Shown here: positions 21,500-33,860 of the stretch, piece after piece | Layout of the letters: each line of letters begins with the position of its first letter | Position numbering within the stretch: position 1 is the stretch's first letter | Assembly: GCA_023101885.1 (NCBI GenBank) | Contig: JALPQD010000125.1 | Coordinates: 831,501 to 895,500, forward strand | Length of the DNA stretch: 64,000 bases | Source: Typhlomys cinereus | Lineage: Eukaryota > Chordata > Mammalia > Rodentia > Platacanthomyidae | Direction: 5' to 3' | Notes under the pieces: generated by a model | What the model saw: only the letters and a program-made list of their open reading frames with translations | What the model was told of the DNA's origin: nothing | The model's database searches: none | Made by a program: the position numbers and the translations under genes

Positions 21500-22360
21500 A
21501 AGAGGTATATGCTTTAAATGGTTTATTTTGCCTCTTGGGCAGATAAAGATCAATTTATGAATAAATGTCACTGTTGGGCAAGTGGGAATTCCAAAACAAT
21601 CGCAAAATCTGGTGAAAACTCGCATTTTATCCCAAGTTGTTGACCCATTGATGCCGTACACATGTGAATAATACTCCTTGATACATTAGGGTTCAGTATA
21701 AACCACAAGATACTTTTGGTAGGATTGAGAAATAAACTCATCCCTTAGATGCTCTGAATCAGTTTGTGTTGTTAGTGAATCTCGGAAATAATCTGAAACA
21801 GTGATTGACAGATATACCAACAATCAGATACATGGAAAGAACAGGGTGCCAAAAAAATAAGTGGGGAATTATTCTGTATACTGCTTCTTAAACTGACATG
21901 TTTTCCCAAAGAGAAACTGTGAGTGTAGCAACTGAGGACCACTAGCTGTTGCCTAGAGTCTCCTCTGTTCTTGTGGCTCTCTGCTTCCTTCTGCCCCTGC
22001 CCCACTTCATATTAACTAGCAGGGTCATGGATTTGGTGCCCCAGCTGCCAAGGTGAGCTTTAATGTAATGGCTTCAGGTAGTCTAAACTTGGGACAATTT
22101 GTCTGCCTGTAAAATCCCACAGAATGAACTTTCTTATCACTTGTTAACTGCCGGGGCAGAGTTCACAGCAAAACATCCTCACTCTGAGTCTGTGGAAGGG
22201 GAGCTGTGGAAGTCCCACGCATACAAACACGTTAGCCTGTGCTCAAAATATGCTTATGGGGCAGATTCAGATATGATTAATGTTGGCACCGAAGAGCATA
22301 CATTAGTGGGATTTGCATATATATAAATTTGAATAATGTTCAAGGACATCAAATGATTTC
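21500..22360. other. Unique-looking sequence
   Basis: No repeat, RNA or exon recognised. Confidence 0.4.
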
Positions 22361-22364
22361 AGAC

Positions 22365-22620
22365 TTAATAATTATAATAGCTAATATTTATTGAAGTATT
22401 ATGTGTCCAACAGTGCCGTAGACGATTTACATAGTGACTTAGTGAATCCCCTTAACATTTATATGAATTAGATCTTTCTGGCATTACCATGTTCCAGATG
22501 AGGAAAACAAGGTAGACAAAGGTTTAGTAACTTGTCCACATTCACACAGTGAGCTCATAAGCAACAGAGCTGGGTTGAGAGTTAGGGAATCTGGCTGCGG
22601 AAGCTGTGCTCTTGTCCCTT
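22365..22620 (-). repeat. Near full-length MIR SINE, antisense
   Basis: The complement of MIR in order: 'agctaatatttattgaagta', 'gtccaacagtgccgtaga', 'gtgaatccccttaac', 'ttccagatgaggaaaacaag', 'agtaacttgtccacattcac', 'acagagctgggttgagagtt', 'ggctgcggaagctgtgctct'. The MIR core and the tRNA-like end are both retained. Confidence 0.9.
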
Positions 22621-23876
22621 TTGTTATATGGCGCTAACCATTCAGTACATCCAGGTCACAAAATGGACCTGGATGGGAGGTTTAACTGGAAACTGAAAGA
22701 CAAACGAAGCCCACTCTTTCAAACCTGGCTTCAGAAGACCAGAAGTGCCCGCTAGAGAAGGGTGTTTGTGAAGAGAGCATGCATCTGTTGGACTGAGATT
22801 CCAAGGCCCTTCTCTCTGTCACTTTGGATACCTGTGGATGCCCATGTCACTGAAAGCGAGTTGCTGGGCCTTATAGTTGTAGTCATGAAAGAGACATTGT
22901 TCCTCTCCTCAGGAACACAGAAGTGAGGGGACACATCTGACAACCTTGACAGTAGAAATCAGAGTTGGGAAGCTTAGAGAGGACTGATGATTCATCATTG
23001 AGTAAAGTGAAAAGTGTAAGTCAGGTCATAGAGGAAAAGAAAGACCAAGGAGCACAAGGGGATGACTATGGGGTGACAAGTGCTGAGGTGGGTTTTGGAC
23101 TCAGTCTTGGTGGGATTCTGGGTCAGCTCTGGAGTCAGTGTTGCAATTGTAGCCTGCTTTTTAAGCCACACAGGGGTAGATTTGTTCACCTGGAATGTAG
23201 ATGATGAATGAGAGAGGGCTTATCATCTAGAACTGGACTTAGGAGGAATGGAAGAGGTGGTTCTCCTGAGCCATAGCTCCCCCTACCCTTTATATCTTTT
23301 CTGCTCGTTGGTGCTTAGAATCCACAGTTAGAGATTTATTCACTTGTTCAAATGTCATCTTTTTTTTTTAATAGGATATTAAGTCTCATTAAATTGTTTG
23401 ATCTTTGCTACACTAGAGTACATGAACAGTCTTCCTGAGAGTATGTTGTGAAAACATAAAGTAGGGAGAGGGGAAGGAGAACATTGAAGGATGGAGGGAG
23501 GATGGAGAATATGAGCACATGGATGAAAAAGAACAGTACCCAAAGATGATTTGGGAGTCAGCTACACCAAAAGGTGTTATAACTCAGGGTCAACTGGAAA
23601 TGATGCTAATTTCCAGATGTGCTATGGACAGAGGTCCCCTAGACTCTCCAGCTTCATTATTTGCCCTGATACTGTCTCAAAGTTACCCAGGACAAGAGGA
23701 ATCAAAAAGCAGGGCCAATAGAAATGTGGCTAAATATTTGAAAAGGAGATCCTTGGAGTTCTTCCTTACCCATTAGCCAAAAGCAAGTGCAGCTGTTTCA
23801 TATAATGAAGCAAATTGTTCAGTTTTAAAGCAAAATTCGGGTTTTAGTTTGGAAGTTAAATTTTTTCTCTCTTATT
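22621..23876. other. Unique-looking sequence
   Basis: Nothing recognised. The 85-codon open frame at 23519-23776 has no domain motif. Confidence 0.4.
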
Positions 23877-23888
23877 CATGTCTTTTTT

Positions 23889-23993
23889 TTAAAAAAATGG
23901 AACGCTTTATGAATTTGCATGTCATCCTTGTTCAGGGGCCATGATAATCTTCTCTGTATTGTTCCAATTTTAGTATATGTGCTGTTGAAGCAC
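23889..23993 (-). pseudogene. U6 snRNA retropseudogene
   Basis: The plus strand is the complement of U6 snRNA across nearly its whole length. It shows 'atggaacgctttatgaattt', 'gcatgtcatccttg', 'caggggccatgataatcttc', 'tctgtattgttccaatttta' and 'gtatatgtgctgttgaag'. On the minus strand this gives the U6 5' stem, the conserved central region (ACAGAGAAGAT, then a changed AGC block) and a T-less 3' end. Several substitutions are present (for example, ATTAGCATGG of U6 is changed). A 9-bp repeat TGTCTTTTT at 23879-23887 and 24000-24008 fits a target duplication from L1-type retrotransposition. Confidence 0.93.
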
Positions 23994-24009
23994 TACCCGT
24001 GTCTTTTTA

Positions 24010-24570
24010 AAATGCCATTTCTGTCATCCTCTCTTTAGAAATAATGCAAGCAGGTCTTTCAAAAATGTATTATGTAACAAATAGTTCTAAGAATATGCTT
24101 GCTTGTATGTCTAGAAGTGAAATTGCAGTTATGGCAGTATGTTGTGCCTTGATTGCAGTGCGGCTCAGACAGAGGTGTGTGTCATGTGACCACGTGACAG
24201 GCGTTCATTCATAATTTGATGACTTCTGCACCTAGAATCTGGCAGCCTGACAGCCAGCACCTGCTCAACCCAAGCAATGAGCTAGGAGTCCCTCAGCAGT
24301 GAAGTACGAGATGCAGGCCTAAAGACATGTTTTGTCATTCAGTATTCTTTTTGCCTCATTGTCCAGGCATGTAAGCCTAAAAATGAATAGGTTATAAAGA
24401 ACATTAACAACTTAGTGTTATAGTATCAGTAAAATTTTCAATGTGCATGCTTGCTTTGGGGGAATCACCCTGTAAAGATGAAAACATCATTCTACAAAGA
24501 TATTTACCAAAAGGTGTATTTACTTCAGCATTATATTTTAGGATATGGGGGAAGCCCTTAATACCCATTA
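24010..24570. other. Unique-looking sequence
   Basis: Nothing recognised. Confidence 0.4.
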
Positions 24571-24574
24571 GTAG

Positions 24575-24908
24575 AAGAATGGATGGAAATATTAATAAAG
24601 TGCTTGCTGTGCAAAGATGAGGACCTGAGTTCAGATTCCCAAAAATGTAAAAAATTGAGTGTGGTGGTGCATGCATAATCCCCATGCTGAGGAGGCAGAG
24701 AAAGGCAGCTTCCTGGAAGATGCTATGCTGGCCAGCCAGCCTTGCCCAAGCAGTGAGGGCCAGATTTAGCGAGGGAGCCTGTCTTATATAAGTGAGAGTG
24801 ACCGAGGAAGACAATCAGCAAATGACCTCTGGCCTCTATCATGAACACCTGCATGTACAAGTCGGTATGCACACATACACATACATGCATAAATAACAAA
24901 AATAAAAA
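24575..24908 (+). repeat. B4-type SINE (tRNA/ID head fused to B1)
   Basis: A head with 'gaggacctgagttcagattc', then a B1-like middle ('gtgtggtggtgcatgcataa', 'tgctgaggaggcagagaaag', 'gccagccagccttgccc', 'gagggagcctgtctta'), then the B4 end ('gaggaagacaatcagcaaat', 'gacctctggcctctat'), and a CA-rich tail finishing in AAAAATAAAAAG. This is the known B4A arrangement. B4 is restricted to rodents. Confidence 0.85.
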
Positions 24909-25588
24909 GGCTTAGGTCTGTGCCTGTTGGTATAGAATGCATATTGGTATATTAAAACATTGGTATGTATTGTAGAGCATAAACCCATTTGTATATAAAT
25001 ATGTACTTATACATTCATATTTGTTGAGCTTCAAAACATTTGCGGAGGAACATAAACCAAATTCTCACTTTTGCTAAAGGTTAATGTAGGAAGGATTATT
25101 TGGTTTGTTATGTAACAAGCACACGCATGTATGAAATACAGTACTGAAGATGATTGTGTGAAGTTTAAATAAGACAATATTTGTAAAATACTTGCTATAA
25201 TCTCTAGTATTTAGGAAGTTTGTAAAGAATGTGGATAGTATTTGATTGCCCTTTCTCCCAGGCTGAGGGAGCACAACAGTCTGGCTTTGCCTTCCTTCAC
25301 ATTAGCTTTATTACATTTATGCTCCAGATGTTTTGGAGACTTTGAGTTCAGCATGGATAAGGCCGAATGCATAGCTGAGTGAGGAGAGATCCACAACTTC
25401 AAGGGAAGAAGAAGAGGTAGAGACAGCCACAATCCTCGTGGCAGTTGCGGATTCAGGCGGGGACTAAGTAACCACCATGCTCGTGTTCTAGTTCCTTCTT
25501 GAGGTGCAAGTTTTGTTTTTCAGTTTTTGCAAGTTGAAAGTGGATTAAGTAGCTAGTGCTTTTCAAATGATTAAATTATTCAATGCAT
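24909..25588. other. Unique-looking AT-rich sequence
   Basis: Nothing recognised. Confidence 0.4.
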
Positions 25589-25589
25589 C

Positions 25590-25705
25590 TGTCATAGTTA
25601 CATACAGGTGCCAACTTGACAGTTGAGGGTTTGAACTCTGGGCACATTTATAGAGAAGTGATAGTTGAGTTAAGCCCACAGCCAACCTGAAGGACAGCAG
25701 AAAGA
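25590..25705 (+). repeat. 5' fragment of a MaLR-like LTR
   Basis: Starts TGTCATAGTTACATACAGG and runs in parallel with the LTRs at 28246 and 33866 ('ccaacttgacagttgagggt', 'ttgaactctgggcacattt', 'gttgagttaagccca'). Similarity is lost after about 25705, so the rest is deleted or replaced. Confidence 0.75.
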
Positions 25706-26635
25706 TCTCAAGAAGTTCCACACCTCTCTGAGACACTAATGAGGACTAATGATGATGGGCCCCTCATGGGGAAGACACCTTCCTTCCGCACCAGACACAT
25801 CTCTCTCCTCAGTGCTGCTTGGTTCTTCCTTTTGTTTGTCAACAGTTCCCTGGTATTTTCCTGTTGAAGTTTTGCTCCACCATTGCAAGCATAGAGCTAA
25901 AATAGGCAGATGGGAACTGACGGCTCAAAGCTTTGAAAAATGTCACACAAGAATTTTTTTTTGGGGGGGGAGGGCAATGAAAAATAAAATTCCTTAAAAA
26001 AAGAAATCCCCTAAGTATTGATTTCTAGCATCTAGAAAGATAACTTGCTTTATTATTTATATCAGTGGAAGTTGATAAATAACCTCAGGTAGAAGTCTAA
26101 TTTATACACTTGGTTTCTCTGTTGCATGTTTTGATTTAGTGCTTTCCTTTTCCTAAAGAGTGAAAAATTGTCCAGCTTTTGTCTGCTGTCCTAACAATAG
26201 ACAGACTTCTAGTTAAAGAGAACATAAACACCGAGCCTGAAGTCTTTAGAAATGGTTATCTATTTGGTGAGAAGTGTGGCTCTATGCTAGGTTACTTGCC
26301 TAGCAATCATTGCTGATATCCTGTGTCCATCCCTAGACTTTGAGGGGAAGGAGGATAAATTCTCTAAAAATAATACATTCCCTAATGCTGTTAAGTAAGC
26401 CACATATTCCTGAGATAATTCGTATTTGATCCTGATAGTCTGTCCTTTTTATTTTATTGTTTGATTCAATTTGCCCAAATTGAATAGGTTAGTGATGAAC
26501 AGCCATAAATATGAATTAGATTTGATTTGTTGATAGGATGGTACAGTTGTTCAAGTGTATTATATTGTTGCTGACTTTTTGTTTTGAGACTTAGAGTGAT
26601 AAACTTTTGGCACTATTATTCATTTGTCTGTCTAA
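25706..26635. other. Unrecognised sequence
   Basis: No family assigned. T/G runs at 25957-25973 are simple sequence. Confidence 0.35.
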
Positions 26636-26639
26636 CTTG

Positions 26640-27020
26640 CGTGCCAGGCTTGCCTTACTTAGCATTTGTCTGTGATACTCCCTATGTGGTGGCTGCTGTA
26701 GAAATGAATCACGGAAAATATCCTATTCATCCGTTCTTCCATTGATCAGCATTTGGGTGTTTTCTGGTTTGGTGGTACACTTTTGGTGCTGTTGTGAACA
26801 TTGTGTTTTGAAGAATATATGTAGGTATTGCTATGGGGTCAGACATCTAGCAATGCAGTTACTGGTTTTCAGGATGTGTGTATGGTCTTAATACACTTCC
26901 AAAGAATTTGTCTCCATTTTTACATTCATCAACAGCCAGAGAATCTCAGTTACTCGTTTCTACTTTTTCTTACTGACCTCGCAACTTTTGCTTCACTTAA
27001 ACTATTATGTTATTAATAGG
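26640..27020 (-). repeat. Old L1 (L1M-like) fragment, antisense
   Basis: In order: 'tgatcagcatttgggtgttt', 'tggtgctgttgtgaacattg', 'gtattgctatggggtcag', 'ccaaagaatttgtctccat', 'tttacattcatcaacagcca' and 'gagaatctcagttactcg'. This mirrors the antisense end of ancient L1 (GTTGTGAACA, then ATTGCTGGGTCA, then TTTACATTCCCACCA). Confidence 0.55.
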
Positions 27021-28245
27021 ATAAATGTTTAGTCATGTAGATGCTCCTAAATGATTTGACCTCTTAATTGTGAAATTTCCTTTTTCTCTGATAATAATCT
27101 TTGCTTTTGAATCCATTTGATCTTAACATTATATAGATGCTCATGTTTCTTTTGACATTTGTGTATTTCCAATTTTCTTTTGATATGCAATTCATATAGA
27201 TAGCACAAGGTCTTGCTTTTTTGTTGAGTTGGAATGTGGTTATTGCATGTATTGGATATGATGGTTAGGATGTACAATAAGTGAGGGAGAAATACAGGTG
27301 GTCCAACACTTCTAGAAGGAACCATTGATGGTAAAGCTGGCCAGAAGAGGTACCTCACACAAGGGTATGGCTACTGCAAGAAGTACTCAGATGCGTGCAA
27401 GAAGATATATACCTTATGAGACTCAATGAGACACATAAGGGACATGGGGTAGGAGGGAAGCTAGTCAAGAATAAGCTATCTTTCAGAGGGAGGAGGAGAG
27501 ATGAGGTAGAATGACAGGGAAAGAGGGAGAGAAAGCAACAAAAATCCACTGTAACATTAAATAGCATCATTAAATTTTAACATAAATATGATGGCTAGAT
27601 TTTCCATCATTATTATTTTTCATTTTTTCCATTTATTGTATCATCTGCTTTTGTCCTTTATTTCATTTTTTGTCTTTTGGTTTCCTTTGAATTAATGAAT
27701 ATATTTGCAATTCATTTGAACTTCCTGTTTTGCCTATTAGCTATTGCTTTTTGTGTTGCTGTCTTAGTGTTTGCCTTTGGATTTGTAGCATATATTTTAA
27801 CTTGTTTCTGTCTGCCTTCTAGTGCTGATATTGTACATCACATACAGAATAAAACTTGAATATATTTCCTTTATTTCCCTCTGACTAACTCTTGTGGCTA
27901 CAACTGACATTCCTTTACCACCTATCTAAAGAAATTTGATTGTGAAATGCCTTGATGTAGTTTTCCTCATGAATTTTGTGGTTGATCTTCTTGGATCTGT
28001 GGATTTGTGGTTTTCATGAAGTTGGGAAAATTCAGTCCTTACTGCTAAGGATTTGGCTAAACCCCCACCTCCTTTCTCCCTGGTAAAAATCTCAATCTCA
28101 CCCTGAAGTTAATCAGCTGGGTCAATGGCCAGGCAAGGATTCCGACTCCTGAGGAAACTTGACACACCGGAGGCATGCCGAAGAGGAGAGGAGATGGGAT
28201 GAGTCTGCTTTGTCTGCATGTCTCTCTTTTCTCTTTCTCACCAAA
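27021..28245. other. Mixed old L1-like and unassigned AT-rich sequence
   Basis: Parts (about 27600-27900) look like ancient antisense L1 3' sequence, but I cannot set boundaries. No exon or RNA was recognised. Confidence 0.3.
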
Positions 28246-28671
28246 TGTCATAGTTAGGTACAGGTGTCAACCTGACAGTTGAGGGTTTGAGCTCTGGGCA
28301 CATTTGTAGAGAATCAGTGGTTGAGTTAAGCCCAGAGCAAACCTGCAGATTTTCTAGCTGATATGGAAGGCCCAGCCTACGGTGGGTGGGATTAGGTCCT
28401 GGAATAAAATACAAAGAGCTGGTTGAGAGAGTTGGGAATCCTTGTATACACTTGGCCAGACATGCTGGTCTGGCAAGTAAGGATCATCCCTCTGTCGGCC
28501 AGCCATTATGTAGAGGATGTGTGGCCATTCCCTTGGCCCTGGTGTTGGTGCATACTCTCCTGTCAAACTGGACTATGAACCGTAATCAGACTATTGTAAG
28601 AAAATAAACCCTTTGTTCCCTTAAGCCGTTTGATGGTGATTTATCAGCAACCATGCAGGTGAACTGCAACA
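28246..28671 (+). repeat. MaLR-like LTR, 426 bp, apparently complete
   Basis: It starts TGTCATAGTTAGGTACAGG and ends ...GAACTGCAACA, that is TG...CA. An AATAAA (28603-28608) is followed by a U5-like stretch, CCCTTTGTTCCCTTAAG. The same family occurs at 25590, 31199 and 33866 in this window. Flanking 5-mers CCAAA and GCAAG are similar but not identical, so a 5-bp duplication has partly decayed. I assign MaLR from the AATAAACCCTTTGTTCCCTTAAG-type end (read in pieces) and the 5-bp duplication of its sister at 33866. Confidence 0.75.
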
Positions 28672-29160
28672 GCAAGTCATGGAGCAAGAAGTAGGACCTG
28701 CCAACATGTGATTTGTAAATCATCTGCTCTTGAGTATTAGCTTACAGAGCAACACTTCTGTTTCCTCTCTTTAAAGTTCATATTTTCCTAATATTCAGGA
28801 CTTTTGCTCTTTCTTTAAAGAATAACTTCTTTGCCACATGGCCGGCCACTTACATGCTCCTTCTTAATAGTTGCCAGGGTTCCCAGCTTATATTTAGAGT
28901 CTCTTATTCTACTGTTTTCTACTTTAAAATAAGCATAAACATTCTCAACTCTTTCTCCCACCTAATTCATTATTTTTAGGAGAACATGAACATGTACTCC
29001 TAGACCCATATGATTATATCTTTAAATATTTCTTTCTCCTACCACCTATCCTTCAGAGACTCCGTTAGGAGTTAAGCGGCTTGAAAGTGTCATTACTAAC
29101 AGCTGCTCTTTCTGTGTTTTTAAATTGTTTCTCTCATGTGTTTCACATGGTTAATTTCTG
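28672..29160. other. Unassigned sequence, probably old repeat
   Basis: AT-rich, with no clear family. Confidence 0.3.
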
Positions 29161-29161
29161 T

Positions 29162-29402
29162 TGCTAGCTTGTCTTTTTCTTTGTGCTGTACTGGGGATGA
29201 ACCCAGGGTCTCACACATACCAGATAAGTGTGCCACCAATGAGGAGTCTCCTTTTTAATTTTTACTTTGAGGTCGAGTCTCAGTTTGTCCATGCCAGTCT
29301 TGAACTTGCCCTTTATTTCTGAAAGATTCTGAACTTGTTCTCCTCCTACCTTAGCTAGACTGTAGTTGAGGTTACAGACCCGAGCCACTCAGCTTAGCTG
29401 CT
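29162..29402 (-). repeat. B1/ID-type composite SINE, antisense
   Basis: The plus strand shows the complement of an ID-like unit ('ctgtactggggatgaaccca', 'gggtctcacacataccag') and then of a B1-like unit ('gaggtcgagtctcagtttgt', 'ccatgccagtcttgaacttg', 'ctagactgtagttgaggtta', 'cagacccgagccactcagct'). This two-part layout equals that at 13365 in the opposite orientation. Confidence 0.55.
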
Positions 29403-30985
29403 GCTGTATTTCCAGGTTCATTAGTGATTACTTCTATAACACCTTATTTATCACAACAAAAATATTTTTATTTCAGATATTGCAACTTTCTTCTGTAGAA
29501 GGTCAACTTAGATATTTAAAAATAAGTCTTTAATACCACCACTTAACTTTCTGAACATAGGGCTACAATTGCAGCACTTATTTTACATAGCTATGTCAGT
29601 TTTAAATTAGGTTTGATTGATGTCCTTTTTCTTCACTAGCAGTCTTATTTTTCTTTTTTCTTTTGCATGTCTGGAAATTTTGGATTGGATGCCAGACATT
29701 GTGCCAGTTTACCTTACTGAATGCTTGATACATATGTGTTCTTACAACTATTTTTGAGTTTTGTTTTGGGACTAAGTAAAGTTATTTGAAAATTGTTTGA
29801 TCCTTTGGTAGCTTGATTTTGTATCTTATTTTGACATAAAATTAGAATACTGAGACAAAAGTGAATACGCAAGGTGCAAAATCCTCAGGGGAGACTAGCA
29901 CATCTCTGTGCAACTATCTTCTCTCTGGCATTCTAGTTGCTATATTTTCCCTGGGATCTGAGCTGAAAGTGCTCACCTTACCCACTTTTTTGCAGCTTCA
30001 AAACTCTTCTTCCAAAGCAATGAATTTGACAATCATCAGATTTACCTTATTTGGTTTCCGTTTTTTCAGGAAGATTTGTCTTCTTAACTTTATGATCAGA
30101 TTTTAAAAATAAATATGCTTCATATTTTAATCTGAAATTTTAAAAATAGATCTTAAAATAAAAGATTATATTTGTGAACTAGCTACAAGGAATATTATTT
30201 CCTCTCTATCTATTCCTGTATCAATTGCTTTAATTTTTATACTAACTATTCTTAGAAAAATCAGGTATTGTCAAATTATGGTATGTATATCAAATACATC
30301 CTGCTGTCTGTTTTTATGCCACCTATATTTGAGAACAATCTTAAAATTTTAATAGTAGCAAAATAAAGCAAGTGAGAATGTGGAACAGCAATTATGGTCT
30401 GCAGAGCCTGAAGTAACTTTCATTTGATGCCTTGCAGAAAAACTGCTGGTTCCTAGAAATATAACCAAAAGTTACACATGTCTGACTTCCATAGTCTTAA
30501 GAAACATAATTTACTCACTAAAATGTTTTACTAGCTAAGAAGGTTCTTGAATGAGCCGAGGCTCAAACAGCTTTCAAGATCATTCATACCACTCCAACTG
30601 GTGTCTTGATTTTATTCTTATTTACGTGGAGCTCACAGGCTTTGTGGGGTAGAAATTTAGTCCTTGAATTAAGACATACTTTAGGACTAAAAGTTGAAAG
30701 GACAAGACATGGGCATGGTGGGACAATAAATATTAGATTATACTATATTTAAGTAGACAATTTCCTTAAATAATAGAAAGCATGGTACAATGAAAACCGC
30801 CCATAGAAACAAGTCTTCTCCATGTGATATTGTACTTGAACTTACCAGCAGTGCTTTGGAAGGTTGACTTTATTACCATGAGAATGAGGTAACTTTATCA
30901 TAGTTTTTTTTCAATGGAATGACTAAAGAACAAAATATGGAAAAATTATATCCCATCCCCACAGAAAGAATAGATTGCATAGAAG
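29403..30985 (-). repeat. Region containing ancient L1 3' fragments, otherwise unassigned
   Basis: About 29660-29830 ('tgcatgtctggaaattttgg', 'attggatgccagacattg', 'ttgttttgggactaagtaaa', 'gttatttgaaaattgtttga') matches the antisense 3' region of old mammalian L1s as I remember it. The remainder (29860-30985) is AT-rich with no clear assignment. Confidence 0.35.
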
Positions 30986-30989
30986 TTCT

Positions 30990-30990
30990 C

Positions 30991-31045
<55 letters not shown>
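30990..31045. repeat. (TC)n microsatellite
   Basis: A nearly pure TC run. It creates the Arg-Glu-rich minus-strand open frame at 30873-31076, which is not a gene. Confidence 0.97.
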
Positions 31046-31047
<2 letters not shown>

Positions 31048-31198
31048 TCTCTGTCCTTTCTGTCCTCTCTCTTCAACTGAGAGATAAATATGTGACTCAG
31101 GGAGGCAATAATGAAGCTGGTGCCCGGTAGGACAGAGGCAGCAAGTAGTAGTAATAAGTCACATAGTATTTGATGCTGGTGACTCTATTTGAACATTG

Positions 31199-31613
31199 TG
31201 TATCCTGAGACACGGGTGTCAGTTTGACAATTGAAGGCCAAGGCTTTGGGCACATCTGTAAAGAATCGAGAGTTAAAGCAAGTCCTAAGCAAACCTGAAG
31301 GAGATTATCTTATTGATGTCAGAAGACCTAGCCCATGTGAGTGAGCTCATTCCTTGGGCAGGTGGATAAGTTGGAAAGAATTGGTTTAGTACTTTGGGAG
31401 ATTCTCGGACTGTCAGGTGAGAAGAAAGTCTGACCTTCTCTCAACAATACCTGTGGATGTAGAATGGCCAGTTCCCTCAGCTTCTGATATTGCTGTGAAC
31501 TTTCCTGTCAAACTGGACTATGAACTGAGAATTGTAAAGAAATATAAAACTCCCTTGTTCCTTTAAGTTGCTTGGTTGTATGTTTATCAACAACATGAAG
31601 AGAAACTGGAGCA
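31199..31613 (+). repeat. MaLR-like LTR, older copy
   Basis: The same family as 28246-28671: 'gggtgtcagtttgacaattg', 'gctttgggcacatctgtaaa', 'aagcaagtcctaagcaaacc', 'caaactggactatgaactga', 'aactcccttgttcctttaag'. It starts TGTATCC and ends GGAGCA. The flanks CATTG (31194-31198) and CACTG (31614-31618) differ at one position, as expected of a 5-bp target duplication. Confidence 0.75.
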
Positions 31614-32435
31614 CACTGGTTAACAGAGCAAATGGTATTGAATGTGCAAGATGAGTGTAGACAAAGAAACTGTAAGACCAGCCTAGGAAAGGCAGAATCC
31701 AGGTAAGCTACAGAAATTAATCAGAAACAATTTCCTTTGTTGGAGGGGGGGTTGAGTTCTTTCAATTTGTTGGGTAGATAGGCTATCATTCTAGTAGGTT
31801 TCAAAATATACGATTGCAATGATGTTGAAATTGACTTAGTGTTGCTAGACTTAGAGAGGAAAAGCAATAAATAAGATCACCCATTAAACTTTATTTCTAG
31901 ATAAGCAAATATTTTTGATACAAGTGTATCCATTGTAGTATTTGGCATATACTTTAAAAAAAGCATTTTTTGTTTCTTCAAAATTCACATTTCACTGGGT
32001 GTCCTGCATTACCTAACAACTCTAAGATGTTAGGTTGTGTGGAAGTTTTGAATAATCATGCATTGCTATCTTTTTCACCCAAATTGTTCACTGGTCTATA
32101 TTTTCATAGCAGCATATGAAACCTCACCTATTACCCATAGTCTTATTCTCTGTCCCATCTATATTCAGTCAAGTATTGAGGACTGTGAATGCCTGTTCTT
32201 GAATATCCTCAAATTTACACAATTGTCTTCATCTCTACTGTTTGGACTTAAAACTTTTGCCTTCTCTATCTTAGAAATTTGCTGACTTCCTGAAGTAATC
32301 TTTCATTTCCCCAATCACTCCTTCATGCTGTTGACAACTTGTAGTTTTGGTTGCCTACAAGTCCTCAATCAGTTGTTACTTTAATAGTAATGATCTGGAC
32401 ACCTTAGCATGGCTCTTGACAATCTATGTTCTACT
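31614..32435. other. Unassigned AT-rich sequence
   Basis: No family, exon or RNA recognised. Confidence 0.35.
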
Positions 32436-32439
32436 AGAT

Positions 32440-32860
32440 TATAATTATATACTATGTAGTTATAACTGCCACCATCCTCACAGCCCCATTTTCCTTTTCC
32501 TCCAGATAATAATAAATTGTGCATGGCTCCAGGTTTCTGCAAATGCTATTTGTTGGGTCTGTAATGTTTTCTTTCCCTCGGTCTCAACTCCCGTTTCACA
32601 ATCCTGCTTAAATGTTTCCTTCTCTCTAAAGTCTCCTCATTTTCACGTGCCCATCCCTCCCCAGTTATTTAATCTTATTTTCCTTGTGCATCTAATCTAA
32701 AGTGCATTTTTAAAACATTGATCAACTTGTATTGTCAGTAGTAATTAACGTGCTTGCCTTGTTTTTTAGACTATGAACGTCCTGAGATCAAGAATTGTAT
32801 CTCATTCATTATTTTGAATATCCAGTTCATAGCATGGTACATACACAAATTAGACTATTT
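32440..32860 (+). repeat. Probable L2 3' end
   Basis: The order 'cacaatcctgcttaaatgtt', 'tccttctctctaaagtctcc', 'tagactatgaacgtcctgag', 'atcaagaattgtatctcatt', 'catagcatggtacatacaca' resembles the 3' end of L2 LINEs (tcaaatgtcacctcct, then gactgtgagctccttgag, then gcacatagtaggc). Confidence 0.55.
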
Positions 32861-32907
32861 GAACAGTTTATTCACTATTGTACTATTAGAATAAGAAATA
32901 ATGAATA

Positions 32908-33134
32908 GGTTGGAGAGATGGCTCAGGGTTAAAGCGTTTCCCTCGCAAGCAAAAGGACCTGAGTTCTGATCCCAGATCCACATAAAAATGCTGGGTGGAA
33001 ATGGCCTTGGCACTGGAATGTGGAGCCTGGGAAACACCACAGCAAAGCAATAAGGAGGTAGAGTAATCTAGGATGATTCATGAAGCTACCCTTCGACCTC
33101 CACAGGTACAAACATGCAAGTGTCCTCTCTCTCT

Positions 33135-33210
<76 letters not shown>

Positions 33211-33235
33211 ACACACCTGAAAGAATAATAATAAA
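32908..33235 (+). repeat. B2-superfamily SINE, older subfamily with CT/CA tail
   Basis: The tRNA-like head GGTTGGAGAGATGGCTCAGG is followed by a B box (GACCTGAGTTCTGATCC) and the body 'ggaatgtggagcctgggaaa' and 'gaggtagagtaatctaggat'. The 3' side carries a (TC)n(CA)n compound microsatellite (33125-33210) and an A-rich tail AAAGAATAATAATAAAT. It is more diverged than the copies at 45794, 56385 and 63210. Confidence 0.85.
33125..33211. repeat. Compound (TC)n(CA)n microsatellite
   Basis: About 50 bp of TC followed by about 36 bp of CA, inside the SINE tail. Confidence 0.97.
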
Positions 33236-33239
33236 TATA

Positions 33240-33860
33240 TCTACAACTCATTCACCAGTGAGCAACTGTTAAGAGCATCTGAAGATAATGTTACTGCAAT
33301 CAGAGTACAAAGCAGTCAATCAGAGATAATATGCATAACATGCAACCCAGTCCTCTGATTCTTTGGATAACAAAGAATTTATACTCACATACTTAGGCCT
33401 GTGTTTTAGATATTTAACATATATGTATGGTGCATAGCAGAGACATAGGTACTTTTTGGATTAAATAACAATACAGCCTTCGCCATAGATAGGGATCAGA
33501 AAGTTGGTAGTTAAGGAAAGAGCCTACCTACCTACCTTGTTGTCCTTTAGAGCCTTCCAACTGTTCATGAAATATCATTGTAACAAAATACATCTGTTCC
33601 CCTTCAACTTAACAGCATACCTTTTAGCTAGTATGAAATGATGTTCATTCAGCCTTCATACTTGTGAACAGCTTTTTGGGTAGAGTTATTTTCTGACCAT
33701 GTCCTGAATGTGAACTCCTTACTCTGTCCATTAGTGATACCTGAGACAGCAAAATGAGAGAAATTTCTCCCAAACATTACAGCATCAAGAGATTGTTGAT
33801 TATATTTTCTATCAGGATTCTTACTCATTAATTTTTCATAGTAAAATTAAAAATTGTTTA
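33240..33860. other. Unassigned sequence
   Basis: Contains a short CCTA repeat (33522-33537). Nothing else recognised. Confidence 0.4.

Noticed and set aside
18595..21520. Target duplication of the second inverted L1
   Set aside because: I compared sequence left of 18609 and right of 21495 and saw no convincing repeat, so none is reported.
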